DNA of 64,000 nucleotides from Pontiella desulfatans (GTDB taxonomy: Bacteria; Verrucomicrobiota; Kiritimatiellia; Kiritimatiellales; Pontiellaceae). This document shows, one piece after another, positions 28,001-36,336 of this stretch (position 1 is its first letter; every line of letters starts with the position of its first letter). The DNA lies in contig NZ_CAAHFG010000001.1 of NCBI RefSeq assembly GCF_900890425.1, forward strand, positions 3,100,001-3,164,000, given 5' to 3'. Under the pieces are notes generated by a model that made no database searches, had not been told where the DNA came from, and saw nothing but the letters and a program-made list of their open reading frames with translations. The position numbers and the translations under genes were made by a program.

Positions 28001-28769
28001 GCTGTTCGCAGAACGCTTCCATGGCCTGGAGCTTTGCCCACCCGTTCTCTGTGTTCACAATCCGTTCATAGGAATATTCGGGTTGGAAGATATCGATCTT
28101 TGTCCCCAGCGCATCACAGGCCGCGATGACGTCGACGAGAATCGTTTTCAAGTCGCCATAGTCCTTCGACGGATCTTCTGCGGGGAAGATCGCCTGATCC
28201 TCCCAATGGAAGCGAAACGCGGCTTCAAGGATCCCCACTTTCAGATCCGGATAATTTTCTTTAATCCCGGCCACATACGTGGCGTAGTTGGTTACGGCGT
28301 CCTCATAGGTCCAGTTATAAATATTGGTCGTGCTCGCTTTAAACTGCGATTTAACGAAGACATTGTCCGTGATGATAAAGTCAACCGTCCCGCCAGCCGC
28401 AGTGATCGGATCAAGTATGCCCTCTTCGGTACTTTCGTGTCCTTTCCGAATCCCCACCTCGACCGCAAAGTCCTTGCCCATCGCGGCCAGATTCGCCACC
28501 GACTGGCTCAGCAGCGCGGGTTCACGCTTGTTCAGCCAAACGACGGGCGTGGAATAGAACTTGAAATGGGAGATATTCTCCAGCACAGCACTCCACTCAT
28601 CCAACTGATGGATAAACAGCTCTTCCACCTGCCGGACAAAATTCGTTTCTCCCAGGGCGTTAGGTGTCAGGCGAGGACAGACGGTAATCTGCATAGGCTC
28701 CGCTGCGAACAATGCATTGCCCGCAAGAGCCAACCCGATAACCATCCACTTGAATATACTTTTCATCAT
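25086..28769 (-). CDS. Putative novel secreted hydrolase with dockerin-like module
   Basis: A 1227-residue secreted multidomain protein. After the signal peptide (about 1-22), residues 23-350 look like a TIM-barrel (ITVCPRLTPNALGETNFV, FAVEVGIRKGHE, VGILEAAFRFHWE, KIDIFQPEYSYERI, FYFLFNDHTGG). No known glycosidase family was recognised. Two repeated sandwich domains follow (WNGALAGWNVYAS, FFDVG, YKEPGYGQN). Then comes a third sandwich (PNGSFGQLSNMTPPGEDKYN), a dockerin-type calcium pair (GDVNKDGVIDAADLAL and FDVNGDGYFDAGDV) and a tail module ending VRFFRIIEK. A truncated second copy of the N-terminal domain is at 32795-33214. It probably lies in one operon with the sulfatase fusions on both sides. 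Confidence 0.75.
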   Translation of the reverse strand: MMKSIFKWMVIGLALAGNALFAAEPMQITVCPRLTPNALGETNFVRQVEELFIHQLDEWSAVLENISHFKFYSTPVVWLNKREPALLSQSVANLAAMGKDFAVEVGIRKGHESTEEGILDPITAAGGTVDFIITDNVFVKSQFKASTTNIYNWTYEDAVTNYATYVAGIKENYPDLKVGILEAAFRFHWEDQAIFPAEDPSKDYGDLKTILVDVIAACDALGTKIDIFQPEYSYERIVNTENGWAKLQAMEAFCEQQGLEFYFLFNDHTGGNTSDQLFHENVMNCLREVKANGLTPALGTVQSWYDHPVAILPEDQPYTFMYLANAFIRESVSTWTWSGTEFAEWDFNSTTLDPVGTNLVASSNIYDSVLIDVGTGTGSHRSFIFKEPGYGKNGAMDVNELNYFDNGLSIQWDLHDLTGNTADGGSTMAYLMLSDNNNRARYYPGKDNNGLSFSITRKFASSLTNDYYFLEIHRLSDDGATAPQQILKQNLALPSGGSAPVAPTGLNITLDGTGTDVSYSISVSGTTFVGGLTQVSGSITNIVEADYSNFVLAVGAYNSGAVNEGASYVLDAVVTDPLPADTAEVVVHAENWNGALAGWNVYASTAGQQPVATNSIGADTYDGVFFDVGNITNAQRSYMYKEPGYGQNSGMGADELNYFEKPLDIQWDLSELAGDPGSKATSTYLGLFDTNNRNKYYYGKGNNGLVFSINRKYWAGGTNDYYYLEIMHTTSAAGPVRLLKHNFTLPSGTNETDLVAPTGLDIMLDGTGGNVSYSVTVSGTTFAGGDREISGSFTNIVETDYSAFALAIGACNVGVGVVDAPSFITDSIVIEALPISALPFDVIVGPNLIPNGSFGQLSNMTPPGEDKYNVAGSFGDYSGLWGKTADVVGWSPYHADPDGLTGHIGAPYTDDGGLLGGTFYLDTHIASDGELTLNSSMNYRNGMKQENILGQVSPGATYELRVDVAQPNSNTDQSSATFTAALTAGADASNTAQAVAGSLMSIAADTLPDAAGTYQTATISGADLLAAQAPIHVIIDHVNTEAIVDYPGGTPNPTNVTQVSQLKVYEVALVITVPEAGDVNKDGVIDAADLALANTYLAGDGGETATNRQAVLIAQGSTPVEALTALNLTDFDVNGDGYFDAGDVTALEALLVPDPVAVQVEFSAGMLNFVWNSNDGKTYDLESCDNLSFTNWTPHGSHTNMSAAELTNTIIGVSADDPVRFFRIIEK

Positions 28770-28784
28770 CTCTCAAAACATGGA

Positions 28785-28806
28785 TGCAGGCGAGACGCCT
28801 GCGGTA
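28785..28806. repeat. Half copy of the GCAGGCG palindromic repeat
   Basis: A single arm (GCAGGCGAGACGCCTGCGGTAC) of the element found whole at 17101 and 20597. It is palindromic on its own. It occupies the 48-base gap between the sulfatase fusion gene and the hydrolase gene. Confidence 0.75.
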
Positions 28807-28817
28807 CGTGCTCTCCC

Positions 28818-31800
28818 CTACTCCGTGACCTCGATGGAAACCGCATCGAGTGTGGCGACGGTTTTGGTATCTACGTTTCCAAGATTAAACACACCGAAGG
28901 CCAGCGTATAGCCCGTAATATTGGCAGAATAATCCTCCAGCGTTACGGTTACTTCCGAGCTGCCGTTCGATGTGTCTGTTGAGTCCTCCAACAGAATAGT
29001 GGCCTGCGCTCCATCCATCACATATGTGATTGCACTGGGAATGCCACTGAGGTTGGCGACGGTTCCCCCGCTGGCACTTGCTCCCTCCAGCGCCTGATAG
29101 ACAATGCGCCATGCACCGGGACTTCCCGCCTGTTCCAATCGGAACCCGATGCCATCATCGAGTGCGTTACCCTGCGGCTGATATTTTCCGACGGCATCAT
29201 CGCCGATCGAGAAAAAGAACTCGCTCTTCCCGGTGCCGTTGGTGCCGCTGATCGAGGCAATATCGAAACGCGCAATAACCGGGTGGTCGTAGAAGTTGTA
29301 GAGCTTCTCTCCGACGAATGTTGTCATGGTTCCCGTCTGATCGGTGGTCGTGTTAAGAGCGGCCTGAGCGCTCTTATTGGTGATGCTGGCATCCAATACG
29401 AGTTGCCCGCCGGTCTGGATCACACTGGCACCGCTCCCCTGTGTATATGCCGTCCAGTTGGTATTGAGGGATGCCTCGCCGAAGCTTTCGCTCCAAATCA
29501 CATTGGTCTGCCCGCCGAGGGTTTCCCAGATCGAATAAAACCGGTTCATATCGCCGCCGACCGGCAGCGTGATATTTTTAAAACCGTTACTCGAAGAAAC
29601 GTCGGCGGACACTTCCTGCCAATGGGGATCGGTCAATGATTCGGTTGCCATGACGGCATAACGATAACCATCCCGAACCGGGTGACGGTAATCCATCGTC
29701 CCACCCGCAGCGTCCATGCGGAACGGAACGGGCATGCCTCCATTGGTATAGACCTGCCAAGCGGGAACGCCGTTGATATCCTTCCAGTCGGCGGCATGCC
29801 AGTTAAAGCCGTCCATCAGTTCATAGTCGGAAAGCCACATCAGGGGCGTGCCCTGCTGGGTGCTCCACAGATATTCCTTCGCCGCCTTTTGCTCGTCCCA
29901 ATAGGAGAACCAGCGCGCTTCATCGTAGTTCGTTGTGTTAGGTACCGGAACATGCGCGTTCTGTGCGGTCAGCTCAGCCAGCAGCAGGGCTTCAAGTTCG
30001 GAGACTTTTTCGGGATATTGATCGGCCAGGTTGGTGGTTTCGCCGATGTCGGCATCGAGGTCGTAGAGTTCGTTAGCCCAGGGCTGCACCGGATTATCCG
30101 TTCCATCCCAGAAGTGGCGAAGCTTCCATTTTCCTTTCCGGATAACGGCGCCGCTGCGGTTCCACTCCGGCTGACCGATCAGGGTGTAGTGCGGGAAGAA
30201 CCAAGTAACAAAATCGCGCCCCGTCGGGGTTTGATCGGTGATGTAGGGCTTGAGGTTAATGCCGTCGAGCGGGTTGCCCGGCAGTTGTTCCAGACCGGCG
30301 GCATCCAGCAGCGTCGGATAAATATCGTGGGTCACAATGACTTCATCGGACTCGCGCGGAGCAACCCCCGGCCAGCGGACGATGGTCGGAATGCGCAGCC
30401 CGCCCTCGTAGGTGGAGGTCTTTGCACCGCGCAGCGGACGCATGGAGGTGACGATCTTATTTCCGTCCGTTTTGTCGGGCGCATCCATCCGGATGCCGCC
30501 GTTGTCGGAGGTGAAGATGATGATGGTGTTTTCGTAGACGCCCTGCGCCTTGAGCTCGGCGACGATGGTTCCCACCGCATCGTCGAGGCTCTTGACCATG
30601 CCGGCATAGATCGCAAAGTTCTGGGCATTGGTCTCATCGCGTGTGCCGGTGAAGTAGTCGATGTAGGCCTGCTTCGCCTCATAGGGGCCATGCACCGCGA
30701 AGGTGGGCACATAGCAGAAGAACGGAGTGGAGGCGGCGACATTATTGCTGATAAACGTACAGGCCTCGGCGGCCAGGCGGTCGGTGAGCTGCTCGCCGGT
30801 CGGCCCGTCGGTCAGATGCGGATTCTGGTAGGGTGAAAAATAGCTTTTCGGGAAACCCAGATGATGGTCGGCCTTGGCAACATCGAAACCCTGCTGGCTG
30901 GCCATCTTGTCGGCGTCCGGCCCGAGGTGCCACTTGCCGAAAAACCCGGTGGCGTAGCCTGCCTCTTTGAGGCGCTCGGCAATGGTGATGCTTGAGAGCG
31001 GCAACTGCTCCTGTTGCTGCGGAATGGTGACCGGATAAGGTTTGGAATTTTTCATCACCGCCGGATCGGTCCAGTTCGTATAATTAAACTCGGGGTCCGA
31101 ACGTGTGGCCGGCGGTACGCCGGTGATGTGCTGGCGCGCGGGCGCCCAGCCGGTGAGCATGGCCGCACGACTGGCGGAGCAGAGCGGCGCGGAAGCATAG
31201 GCATCGGTAAAGGCGATGCCCTCGGAGCAGAGCTGATCAATATGCGGTGTTTCGTAGAAGGTGCTGCCGAAACAACCGAGATCACGCCAACCCATATCGT
31301 CGGCCATGATCACCACGATATTCGGAGAACTGATAATCGTATTATTTGAACCTACCAGGCTGTAGGGCGCGATCAGGTTTCCGTCCAGGTCGTTATTCTG
31401 AAGCGTGATCCCATCGGTCAAACCGATCGATTCAACGCCATAGTCCTGCTCTGCACCGCCAATGATGTTGTTGCGAATTATAATATTGGTGGACGGCATA
31501 TCCGGCACGAGATAGGTACCGTTGGCTATCAGAATACCGGACGCATCGTCTGCCGGATCCAGACCGTTATCAGTAATGGTATTGGAGCGGATTTCAGAAT
31601 CCTGAATCCCCCGCAGAAATATCCCGTCCAGTCCATTGGAAACAATCGTGGAATTTTCGATCAGATGGCCGGTACTCAGCCGGTCGTAACGGAAACTGCT
31701 CAGAGCAACGATGCCGTACTCCCCGTTTTCATAACTCTGAATATCGGTCAGGGTCACATCGTAGGCGTTGGCGATTTCAAAACCGTTCTGCCCATTCCCG

Positions 31801-32681
31801 CGTGAAACGCAGTTGGAAAAGGTAATGTCGCAAGGCTGACGCAGATTGTTATTATTAATGAACACGGCAAAGCCGCGCTTTTCATTGCCTTCCGCCAGAC
31901 AATCGAAATAGTTGAGATCAGTGCAGGAATCCGATGTAAAACCCGAACCATGCCCGTTTGAAGCGCTGTTGGCTTCGCAGGCCATGAAAAGCACGTTACT
32001 GGCCAGATAGACATCGAACCCCCAGCGATCAGCACTGGATACACAGTTGCTGTAGACGATGCCGTTTAAGCTGTCGATCAACCCATCGCGCGACTGCGCA
32101 TAAAAGCCAAGTTCATTGCCGGTTGAGGTGCAGTTCAGGATTTCGGTCTGGCAATCCTCCACCTGTGTCCCCTGCACCACGCAGCCGATGTTCTTTGAAT
32201 TTTCGAACGCACAATCCTCCACCAGCAGCCCGACCACATTTTGCATGTTTACCGAGTGGAGATAGTCATTGGTCTGGCTCGATCTCCGCCCGTCAAAACA
32301 TACCTGCCGGATGGTGATATTCTCGTTGCCGGACTGCTTGCTTTTGTTCTTGAGAATATTGGATCCATTCGGTCGATAATCATTCGCCTGTAGACGGGTA
32401 ACCGAACTGCCATCGCCACGAAAGATGGTATCATTCCCGATTTTCAGTGTATCCACCCAGTAATCACCGGGCGGAAGATACACCTCATCCACGCCGGCCA
32501 GGGCATCCGCCGCATCGAGCGCCGCCTGGATGCCGACCGTATCATTCGTGCCATCATCCGGTGTAGCCCCGTACATGGTTATGTCAAAAACATCAGCCAA
32601 ACTGGTTCCCGAAAGGAGCACCGCTATCGTGGAGATGACTGCAAGGCGGCTTTTCAATTTAATTTCACTCAGCATTTCCAT
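28818..32681 (-). CDS. Beta-helix / S1 sulfatase fusion
   Basis: A 1287-residue secreted fusion. The start is taken at the ATG at 32681, after AGGAGAGAGG (the frame opens at 32711). The signal peptide is about 1-29. Residues 32-450 are a Pectate_lyase_3-type beta-helix (FDITMYGATPDDGTNDTVGI, VYLPPGDYWVDTLKIG, then cysteine-ladder turns). Residues 453-930 are a full S1 sulfatase: IVVIMADDMGW, formylglycine site CSASR at Cys501, GKWHLG and FTSDNGGI. Next comes the YRYAVMATESL...NRFYSIWE module, then a terminal domain of about 220 residues shared with the double sulfatase. Joining a carbohydrate-binding or cleaving helix to a sulfatase in one chain suggests coupled desulfation and chain recognition. 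It is the promoter-proximal gene of the minus-strand row. Confidence 0.9.
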   Translation of the reverse strand: MEMLSEIKLKSRLAVISTIAVLLSGTSLADVFDITMYGATPDDGTNDTVGIQAALDAADALAGVDEVYLPPGDYWVDTLKIGNDTIFRGDGSSVTRLQANDYRPNGSNILKNKSKQSGNENITIRQVCFDGRRSSQTNDYLHSVNMQNVVGLLVEDCAFENSKNIGCVVQGTQVEDCQTEILNCTSTGNELGFYAQSRDGLIDSLNGIVYSNCVSSADRWGFDVYLASNVLFMACEANSASNGHGSGFTSDSCTDLNYFDCLAEGNEKRGFAVFINNNNLRQPCDITFSNCVSRGNGQNGFEIANAYDVTLTDIQSYENGEYGIVALSSFRYDRLSTGHLIENSTIVSNGLDGIFLRGIQDSEIRSNTITDNGLDPADDASGILIANGTYLVPDMPSTNIIIRNNIIGGAEQDYGVESIGLTDGITLQNNDLDGNLIAPYSLVGSNNTIISSPNIVVIMADDMGWRDLGCFGSTFYETPHIDQLCSEGIAFTDAYASAPLCSASRAAMLTGWAPARQHITGVPPATRSDPEFNYTNWTDPAVMKNSKPYPVTIPQQQEQLPLSSITIAERLKEAGYATGFFGKWHLGPDADKMASQQGFDVAKADHHLGFPKSYFSPYQNPHLTDGPTGEQLTDRLAAEACTFISNNVAASTPFFCYVPTFAVHGPYEAKQAYIDYFTGTRDETNAQNFAIYAGMVKSLDDAVGTIVAELKAQGVYENTIIIFTSDNGGIRMDAPDKTDGNKIVTSMRPLRGAKTSTYEGGLRIPTIVRWPGVAPRESDEVIVTHDIYPTLLDAAGLEQLPGNPLDGINLKPYITDQTPTGRDFVTWFFPHYTLIGQPEWNRSGAVIRKGKWKLRHFWDGTDNPVQPWANELYDLDADIGETTNLADQYPEKVSELEALLLAELTAQNAHVPVPNTTNYDEARWFSYWDEQKAAKEYLWSTQQGTPLMWLSDYELMDGFNWHAADWKDINGVPAWQVYTNGGMPVPFRMDAAGGTMDYRHPVRDGYRYAVMATESLTDPHWQEVSADVSSSNGFKNITLPVGGDMNRFYSIWETLGGQTNVIWSESFGEASLNTNWTAYTQGSGASVIQTGGQLVLDASITNKSAQAALNTTTDQTGTMTTFVGEKLYNFYDHPVIARFDIASISGTNGTGKSEFFFSIGDDAVGKYQPQGNALDDGIGFRLEQAGSPGAWRIVYQALEGASASGGTVANLSGIPSAITYVMDGAQATILLEDSTDTSNGSSEVTVTLEDYSANITGYTLAFGVFNLGNVDTKTVATLDAVSIEVTE

Positions 32682-32736
32682 TCCTCTCTCCTGCGCCGAT
32701 ATGACGCACATGCCTCAACCGAAAGCCCATGCCCTG

Positions 32737-32757
32737 CTTATTACTATCTATAATACG
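32737..32757 (-). promoter_or_regulatory. Candidate promoter/operator with TATAGATAGTAAT motif
   Basis: Read on the minus strand, TATTATAGATAGTAATAAG lies about 60 bases upstream of the 32681 start. A very similar string (ATGATAGATAGTAATTAA) lies at 36425-36443, upstream of the 36336 gene. Shared position and sequence suggest a common -10 region or regulator site. Confidence 0.35.
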
Positions 32758-32794
32758 GCAGCGTATTTTTGTCAATGGATGTCTTGTTTTTCTA

Positions 32795-33214
32795 CTATCG
32801 CCAGCTGGAACTATCTTTCATGATGACAAAATCGACCGTCCCGCCAGCCGCAGTGATCGGATCAAATATGTTATCCTCGGTATTTTCGTGTCCTTTACGA
32901 ATCCCCACCTCAACCGCAAACGCCTTACCCATCGCGGCAAGAGCGGGTTCATTGTTCTTCAGCCAGGTAACCGGCGTGGAGTAGAACTTGAAATGCGAAA
33001 TTTGAGACAAGACATCATCCCATTCATTCGTCTGATTGATAAACAGGTCTTCCACCTGCTCGACAAAATTCGTTTCACCCAAGGCGGCTGGTGTCAGGCG
33101 CGGACAGACCGTCACCTGCATGTGTCCTTCGCCAAATGCAACAGAAGCAATGCCCAAAAGGCAGGCCAGAAGAACAGAGAACCGGGAAAACGTATGTTGA
33201 AGTGGATGATTCAT
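32795..33214 (-). pseudogene. Truncated paralogue of the novel hydrolase N-terminus
   Basis: 139 codons encode a signal peptide and the first 110 or so residues of the 25086-28769 domain (ITVCPRLTPNALGETNFV there, VTVCPRLTPAALGETNFV here). The alignment has a short internal deletion after the NEPAL region. Similarity stops at GGTVDFVI, after which seven unrelated residues precede the stop. The ribosome site is weak. It is a broken gene sitting just upstream of the beta-helix/sulfatase fusion, and the break may mark the point where the fusion gene was joined in. Confidence 0.8.
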
Positions 33215-33216
33215 TT

Positions 33217-33507
33217 TTAAGTTAAGCAGTTTCCATGGCAGTTAAGTAACGTAGGACAGTGCTTCCAGCCTGTCTGCATTTGCATCGCCGAGCCGCGGTG
33301 GACAGGCTGGAAGCGCTGTCCTACTTTAAGGACTGGGTTTGGGCCTGAGTTCGTCGCCTGATAGATATTCAGCCATTCCTCCGACCCTGATCCGTAGGAA
33401 ACATGGGCATGATCCGGCACGGCGGTCTGGCCATAGCTGACCGCCATAAATACCACACTGATCAACACAACCAGGCTCAACCGCGCGGTCAAAATCGCAC
33501 GTTTCAT
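33217..33507 (-). pseudogene. Broken secreted esterase-like gene interrupted by REP element
   Basis: Starts at 33507 after an excellent AGGAGG ribosome site and encodes a signal peptide (LSLVVLISVVFMAVSYG). It then reads HVSYGSGSEEWLNIYQATNSGPNPV, which resembles the opening of secreted alpha/beta-hydrolases/carbohydrate esterases. At that point the sequence enters the palindromic repeat at 33251-33324 and the remaining residues are repeat translation. No GXSXG nucleophile region survives. It is a gene truncated at a REP-like element. Confidence 0.65.
33251..33324. repeat. Palindromic REP-like repeat (GTAGGACAG type)
   Basis: Arms GTAGGACAGTGCTTCCAGCC... (33251-33274) and its complement (33301-33324) pair over 24 bases with one mismatch. 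The 26-base loop is GC-rich. It is located exactly where the esterase-like gene loses similarity. Confidence 0.9.
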
Positions 33508-33525
33508 GATATGCCTCCTATATAT

Positions 33526-33564
33526 AAAAAAACTCAATGCGGCGGTTTTCCCCGCCACATTGAG
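33526..33564 (-). terminator. Intrinsic terminator after the 33583-36336 gene
   Basis: Stem CTCAATG-GGCGG pairs with CCGCC-CATTGAG and is followed on the minus strand by seven T residues. It lies 19 bases past the stop of the 33583 gene and just before the ribosome site of the 33507 gene. Confidence 0.85.
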
Positions 33565-33582
33565 GATGGAAACAGACGGAAG

Positions 33583-36336
33583 CTATTTTTCAATGATCCG
33601 GAAGAAACGAGCCAGACCGTCGGTCGCCACTCCGTTGAGGCTGTTCGTCGGCAAAGTCGCCGCAATGTTCGTGAAACTTCCATGAGCATCCCAATCATTG
33701 AGCGTCAAGGAACTGCACGAATGCAGGTCATAGGTTTTTCCGTCGTTGCTGTTCCACGCGAAATCCAGCGTGCCCGCAATGAGATCAACTTGAACCATCA
33801 CCGGATCAGGCACCAACAACGCTTCGAGAGCGGTCACATCGTCGGCATCAAAATAGCCGTCGCCATCCACATCGAAGTCCGTCAGGTTGAGTGTAGCCAG
33901 CGCTTCGGCGGGTGTACTGCCTTGTCCGATCAGGATATCCTGACGGTTGGTGGCCGAATCGCCGCCGTCGCCCGCCAGATAGGTTTCCGCCAGCGCGAGG
34001 TCGGCGGCATCGATGACGCCGTCTTTGTTGACATCCCCGGCTTCGGGAACCGTGATCACCAGAGCGACCTCATAGACCTTCAACTGCGAAACCTGATTCG
34101 CATCCGTCGGATCGGGCGTTCCGCCCGGATAATCGACAATGGCCTCGGTGTTGACATGATCGAAGATCACGTTCACCTGCCCGAGCGCCTGCGCCGCCAG
34201 CAGGTCGGCACCGCTTATCGAGGCCGTCTGGAACGTTCCTTCAGCGGTCGGCAGCGTGCTTGCCGCAATCGACATCAACGATCCGGAAACCGCATTGGCC
34301 GTGTTGGTCGCGTCTGCACCAGCCGTGAGAGCAGCAGTAAACGTGGCCGAAGACTGGTCAGTACCGCCATCCTTCTGCACCACATCAATACGCAGCTCGT
34401 AGGTCGCATTCGAATTCACCTGACTGAGGAAATTCTCCTGTTTCATGCCATTGAGGTAATTCATGGATGAGTTCAGGGTCAATTCACCGTCCGTGGTAAT
34501 GTGCGTATCGAGATAGAAGGTTCCGCCCAGCAGTCCGCCATCGTCCGTGTGCGGAGCTCCAATGTTCGTCGTGAGTCCGTCCGGGTCGTCGTAATAGGGA
34601 GACCAGCCATCCACGGTTGCTGTTTTCCCCCAGAGTCCTGAATAATCGCCGAAGGATCCCTGCACATTGTATTTGTTTTCACCGGGCGGGGTCATCCCCG
34701 AAAGCTGAGTCAGATCGCCGTTGGGCATAAAGTTCGGGCCGGAAATGACATCGAACGGAGCCACTTCTTCCAGCTGCTTTTGGACTACAATGGAATCCAG
34801 GATATAGGATAGCCCGTCATTGACGGCACCCGTGTTGTAAGCCCCGATCGCCAGCACAAAATTGCTGTAGTCGGATTCCAAAATATTCGTGGTGCTTCCG
34901 CTGATTGTTGATGCGCCGCCGAAGGTTGTCCCGGAAACAGTCACGCTATAGCTCACATTCGTTCCGCTTGTTCCATCCAGCTCAATATCCAGCCCGGTCG
35001 GAGCAATGAGATCGACTTCATTGGTGCCGTTCGGAAGGGTGAAATTATGCTTGGAGATCAACTGGGGCTGAGTTGACCCGTCCCCATAGATGCGATGAAT
35101 CTGCAGATAATAATAATCATTCGTCCGCGAAGCTAAATGCTTACGGCTGACCGAAAATGAAAAGCCATCGTTATTGTTGCCCGGGAAATATTTAGTGCGA
35201 CTCGCATCATCAAACAGCGCCAGATACGCCGACGTCACCTTTGCACCCGGATCCCCCGCTAGGTCAGAGAATTCCCACTGGATGCTCAAAGGCCCCTGAA
35301 AATAGTTCAGTTCATTCGTTCCCATGCCGGTATTCTGTCCATAGCCGGGTTCCTTATAAATGTAGGAACGCTGGGATGTCACGGCTGAACCCACATCAAT
35401 AAACACGCCGTCATAGGTATCCGCCGCAACGAGGTTCGTTGCCACCGGATCCAGCGTTGTGCCTGCCGAATTCCACCCCGCGAGCGCCCCCGTCCAGGTA
35501 TCGTCGTTGACCACCGCATCCTCCACCGGGGCCGGAACGCTTTCAACAATAATCGAATCCGTAACAAAGGAGGGGCCGCCGTCTACCGCACCCACATTGC
35601 AGGCCCCGATTGCCAGCGCAAACACGTTGTAATTCGTTTCCGCAATGGCCGCAAGGTTGCCGGTGATGGTCGTGTCGCCGCCGGCAAAGGTGGTTCCGGA
35701 AACGGTAATGCTGTAGCTGATATCCGCACCAGTTCCGTCCAACTCAATTTCCAGCCCGGTCGGAGCAACGAGATCAACCTCGTTGGTTCCGGAAGGAAGC
35801 GTAAAATTCTGTTTTAACAACTCGACGGGACCTGCTTCCGCAGTCGTATGCATAATTTGGAGATAATAATAGTCATTCGTCCCCGCTGCCCAATATTTAC
35901 GGGTAATAGAAAACAGCAACCCGTCATTCCCCTTTCCGTAATAGTATTTGTTGCGGTTGTCGTTATCAAAGATCCCCAAATAGGCCGAAGTGTTTTTCGA
36001 TCCGGGATCTCCACTCAGGTCTGAAAACTCCCATTGAATGTTCAATGGCGTATCAAAATAGTTCAGGTCATTCGGCCCCATCGCCGTATTCCGCCCGTAG
36101 CCGGGTTCCTTATAGATATTCGAGCGATGCGCTGACGTTGGCGCCCCCACATCAAAAAACACCCCGTCATAGGTACCTCCACCCAGATCATTCGTCGGAG
36201 CCGGAGTGATATTAACCGCATAGGCATTCCACCCCGCGAGCGCACCCGTCCATGTTGTATTACTCACCACGACTTCCGCCTGCGCGCCAACCGCGAACAA
36301 CACAGCCATCATCATCCATTTCAATGCTTTCCTCAT
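33583..36336 (-). CDS. Large secreted sandwich-domain protein with dockerin-like module
   Basis: A 917-residue secreted protein with signal peptide (about 1-20) and a GGAGAGG ribosome site. It is a domain-for-domain paralogue of the C-terminal two-thirds of the 25086-28769 protein. It has two sandwich repeats of about 240 residues (WTGALAGWNAYAV, FFDVG, YKEPGYGRN; second copy WTGALAGWNSAGT). These are followed by a PNGDLTQLSGMTPPGENKYN domain, a dockerin-like calcium pair (GDVNKDGVIDAADLAL, FDVDGDGYFDADDV) and the tail ending ARFFRIIEK. It lacks the TIM-barrel-like N-terminus. No catalytic motif is seen, so it is more likely a binding or scaffold protein. It is transcribed alone, with a terminator behind it. 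Confidence 0.75.
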   Translation of the reverse strand: MRKALKWMMMAVLFAVGAQAEVVVSNTTWTGALAGWNAYAVNITPAPTNDLGGGTYDGVFFDVGAPTSAHRSNIYKEPGYGRNTAMGPNDLNYFDTPLNIQWEFSDLSGDPGSKNTSAYLGIFDNDNRNKYYYGKGNDGLLFSITRKYWAAGTNDYYYLQIMHTTAEAGPVELLKQNFTLPSGTNEVDLVAPTGLEIELDGTGADISYSITVSGTTFAGGDTTITGNLAAIAETNYNVFALAIGACNVGAVDGGPSFVTDSIIVESVPAPVEDAVVNDDTWTGALAGWNSAGTTLDPVATNLVAADTYDGVFIDVGSAVTSQRSYIYKEPGYGQNTGMGTNELNYFQGPLSIQWEFSDLAGDPGAKVTSAYLALFDDASRTKYFPGNNNDGFSFSVSRKHLASRTNDYYYLQIHRIYGDGSTQPQLISKHNFTLPNGTNEVDLIAPTGLDIELDGTSGTNVSYSVTVSGTTFGGASTISGSTTNILESDYSNFVLAIGAYNTGAVNDGLSYILDSIVVQKQLEEVAPFDVISGPNFMPNGDLTQLSGMTPPGENKYNVQGSFGDYSGLWGKTATVDGWSPYYDDPDGLTTNIGAPHTDDGGLLGGTFYLDTHITTDGELTLNSSMNYLNGMKQENFLSQVNSNATYELRIDVVQKDGGTDQSSATFTAALTAGADATNTANAVSGSLMSIAASTLPTAEGTFQTASISGADLLAAQALGQVNVIFDHVNTEAIVDYPGGTPDPTDANQVSQLKVYEVALVITVPEAGDVNKDGVIDAADLALAETYLAGDGGDSATNRQDILIGQGSTPAEALATLNLTDFDVDGDGYFDADDVTALEALLVPDPVMVQVDLIAGTLDFAWNSNDGKTYDLHSCSSLTLNDWDAHGSFTNIAATLPTNSLNGVATDGLARFFRIIEK

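Noticed and set aside
25659-28982. Two plus-strand open frames of 367 and 377 codons
   Set aside because: Both lie antisense to the 25086 hydrolase gene and read as low-information Arg/Ile-rich chains.
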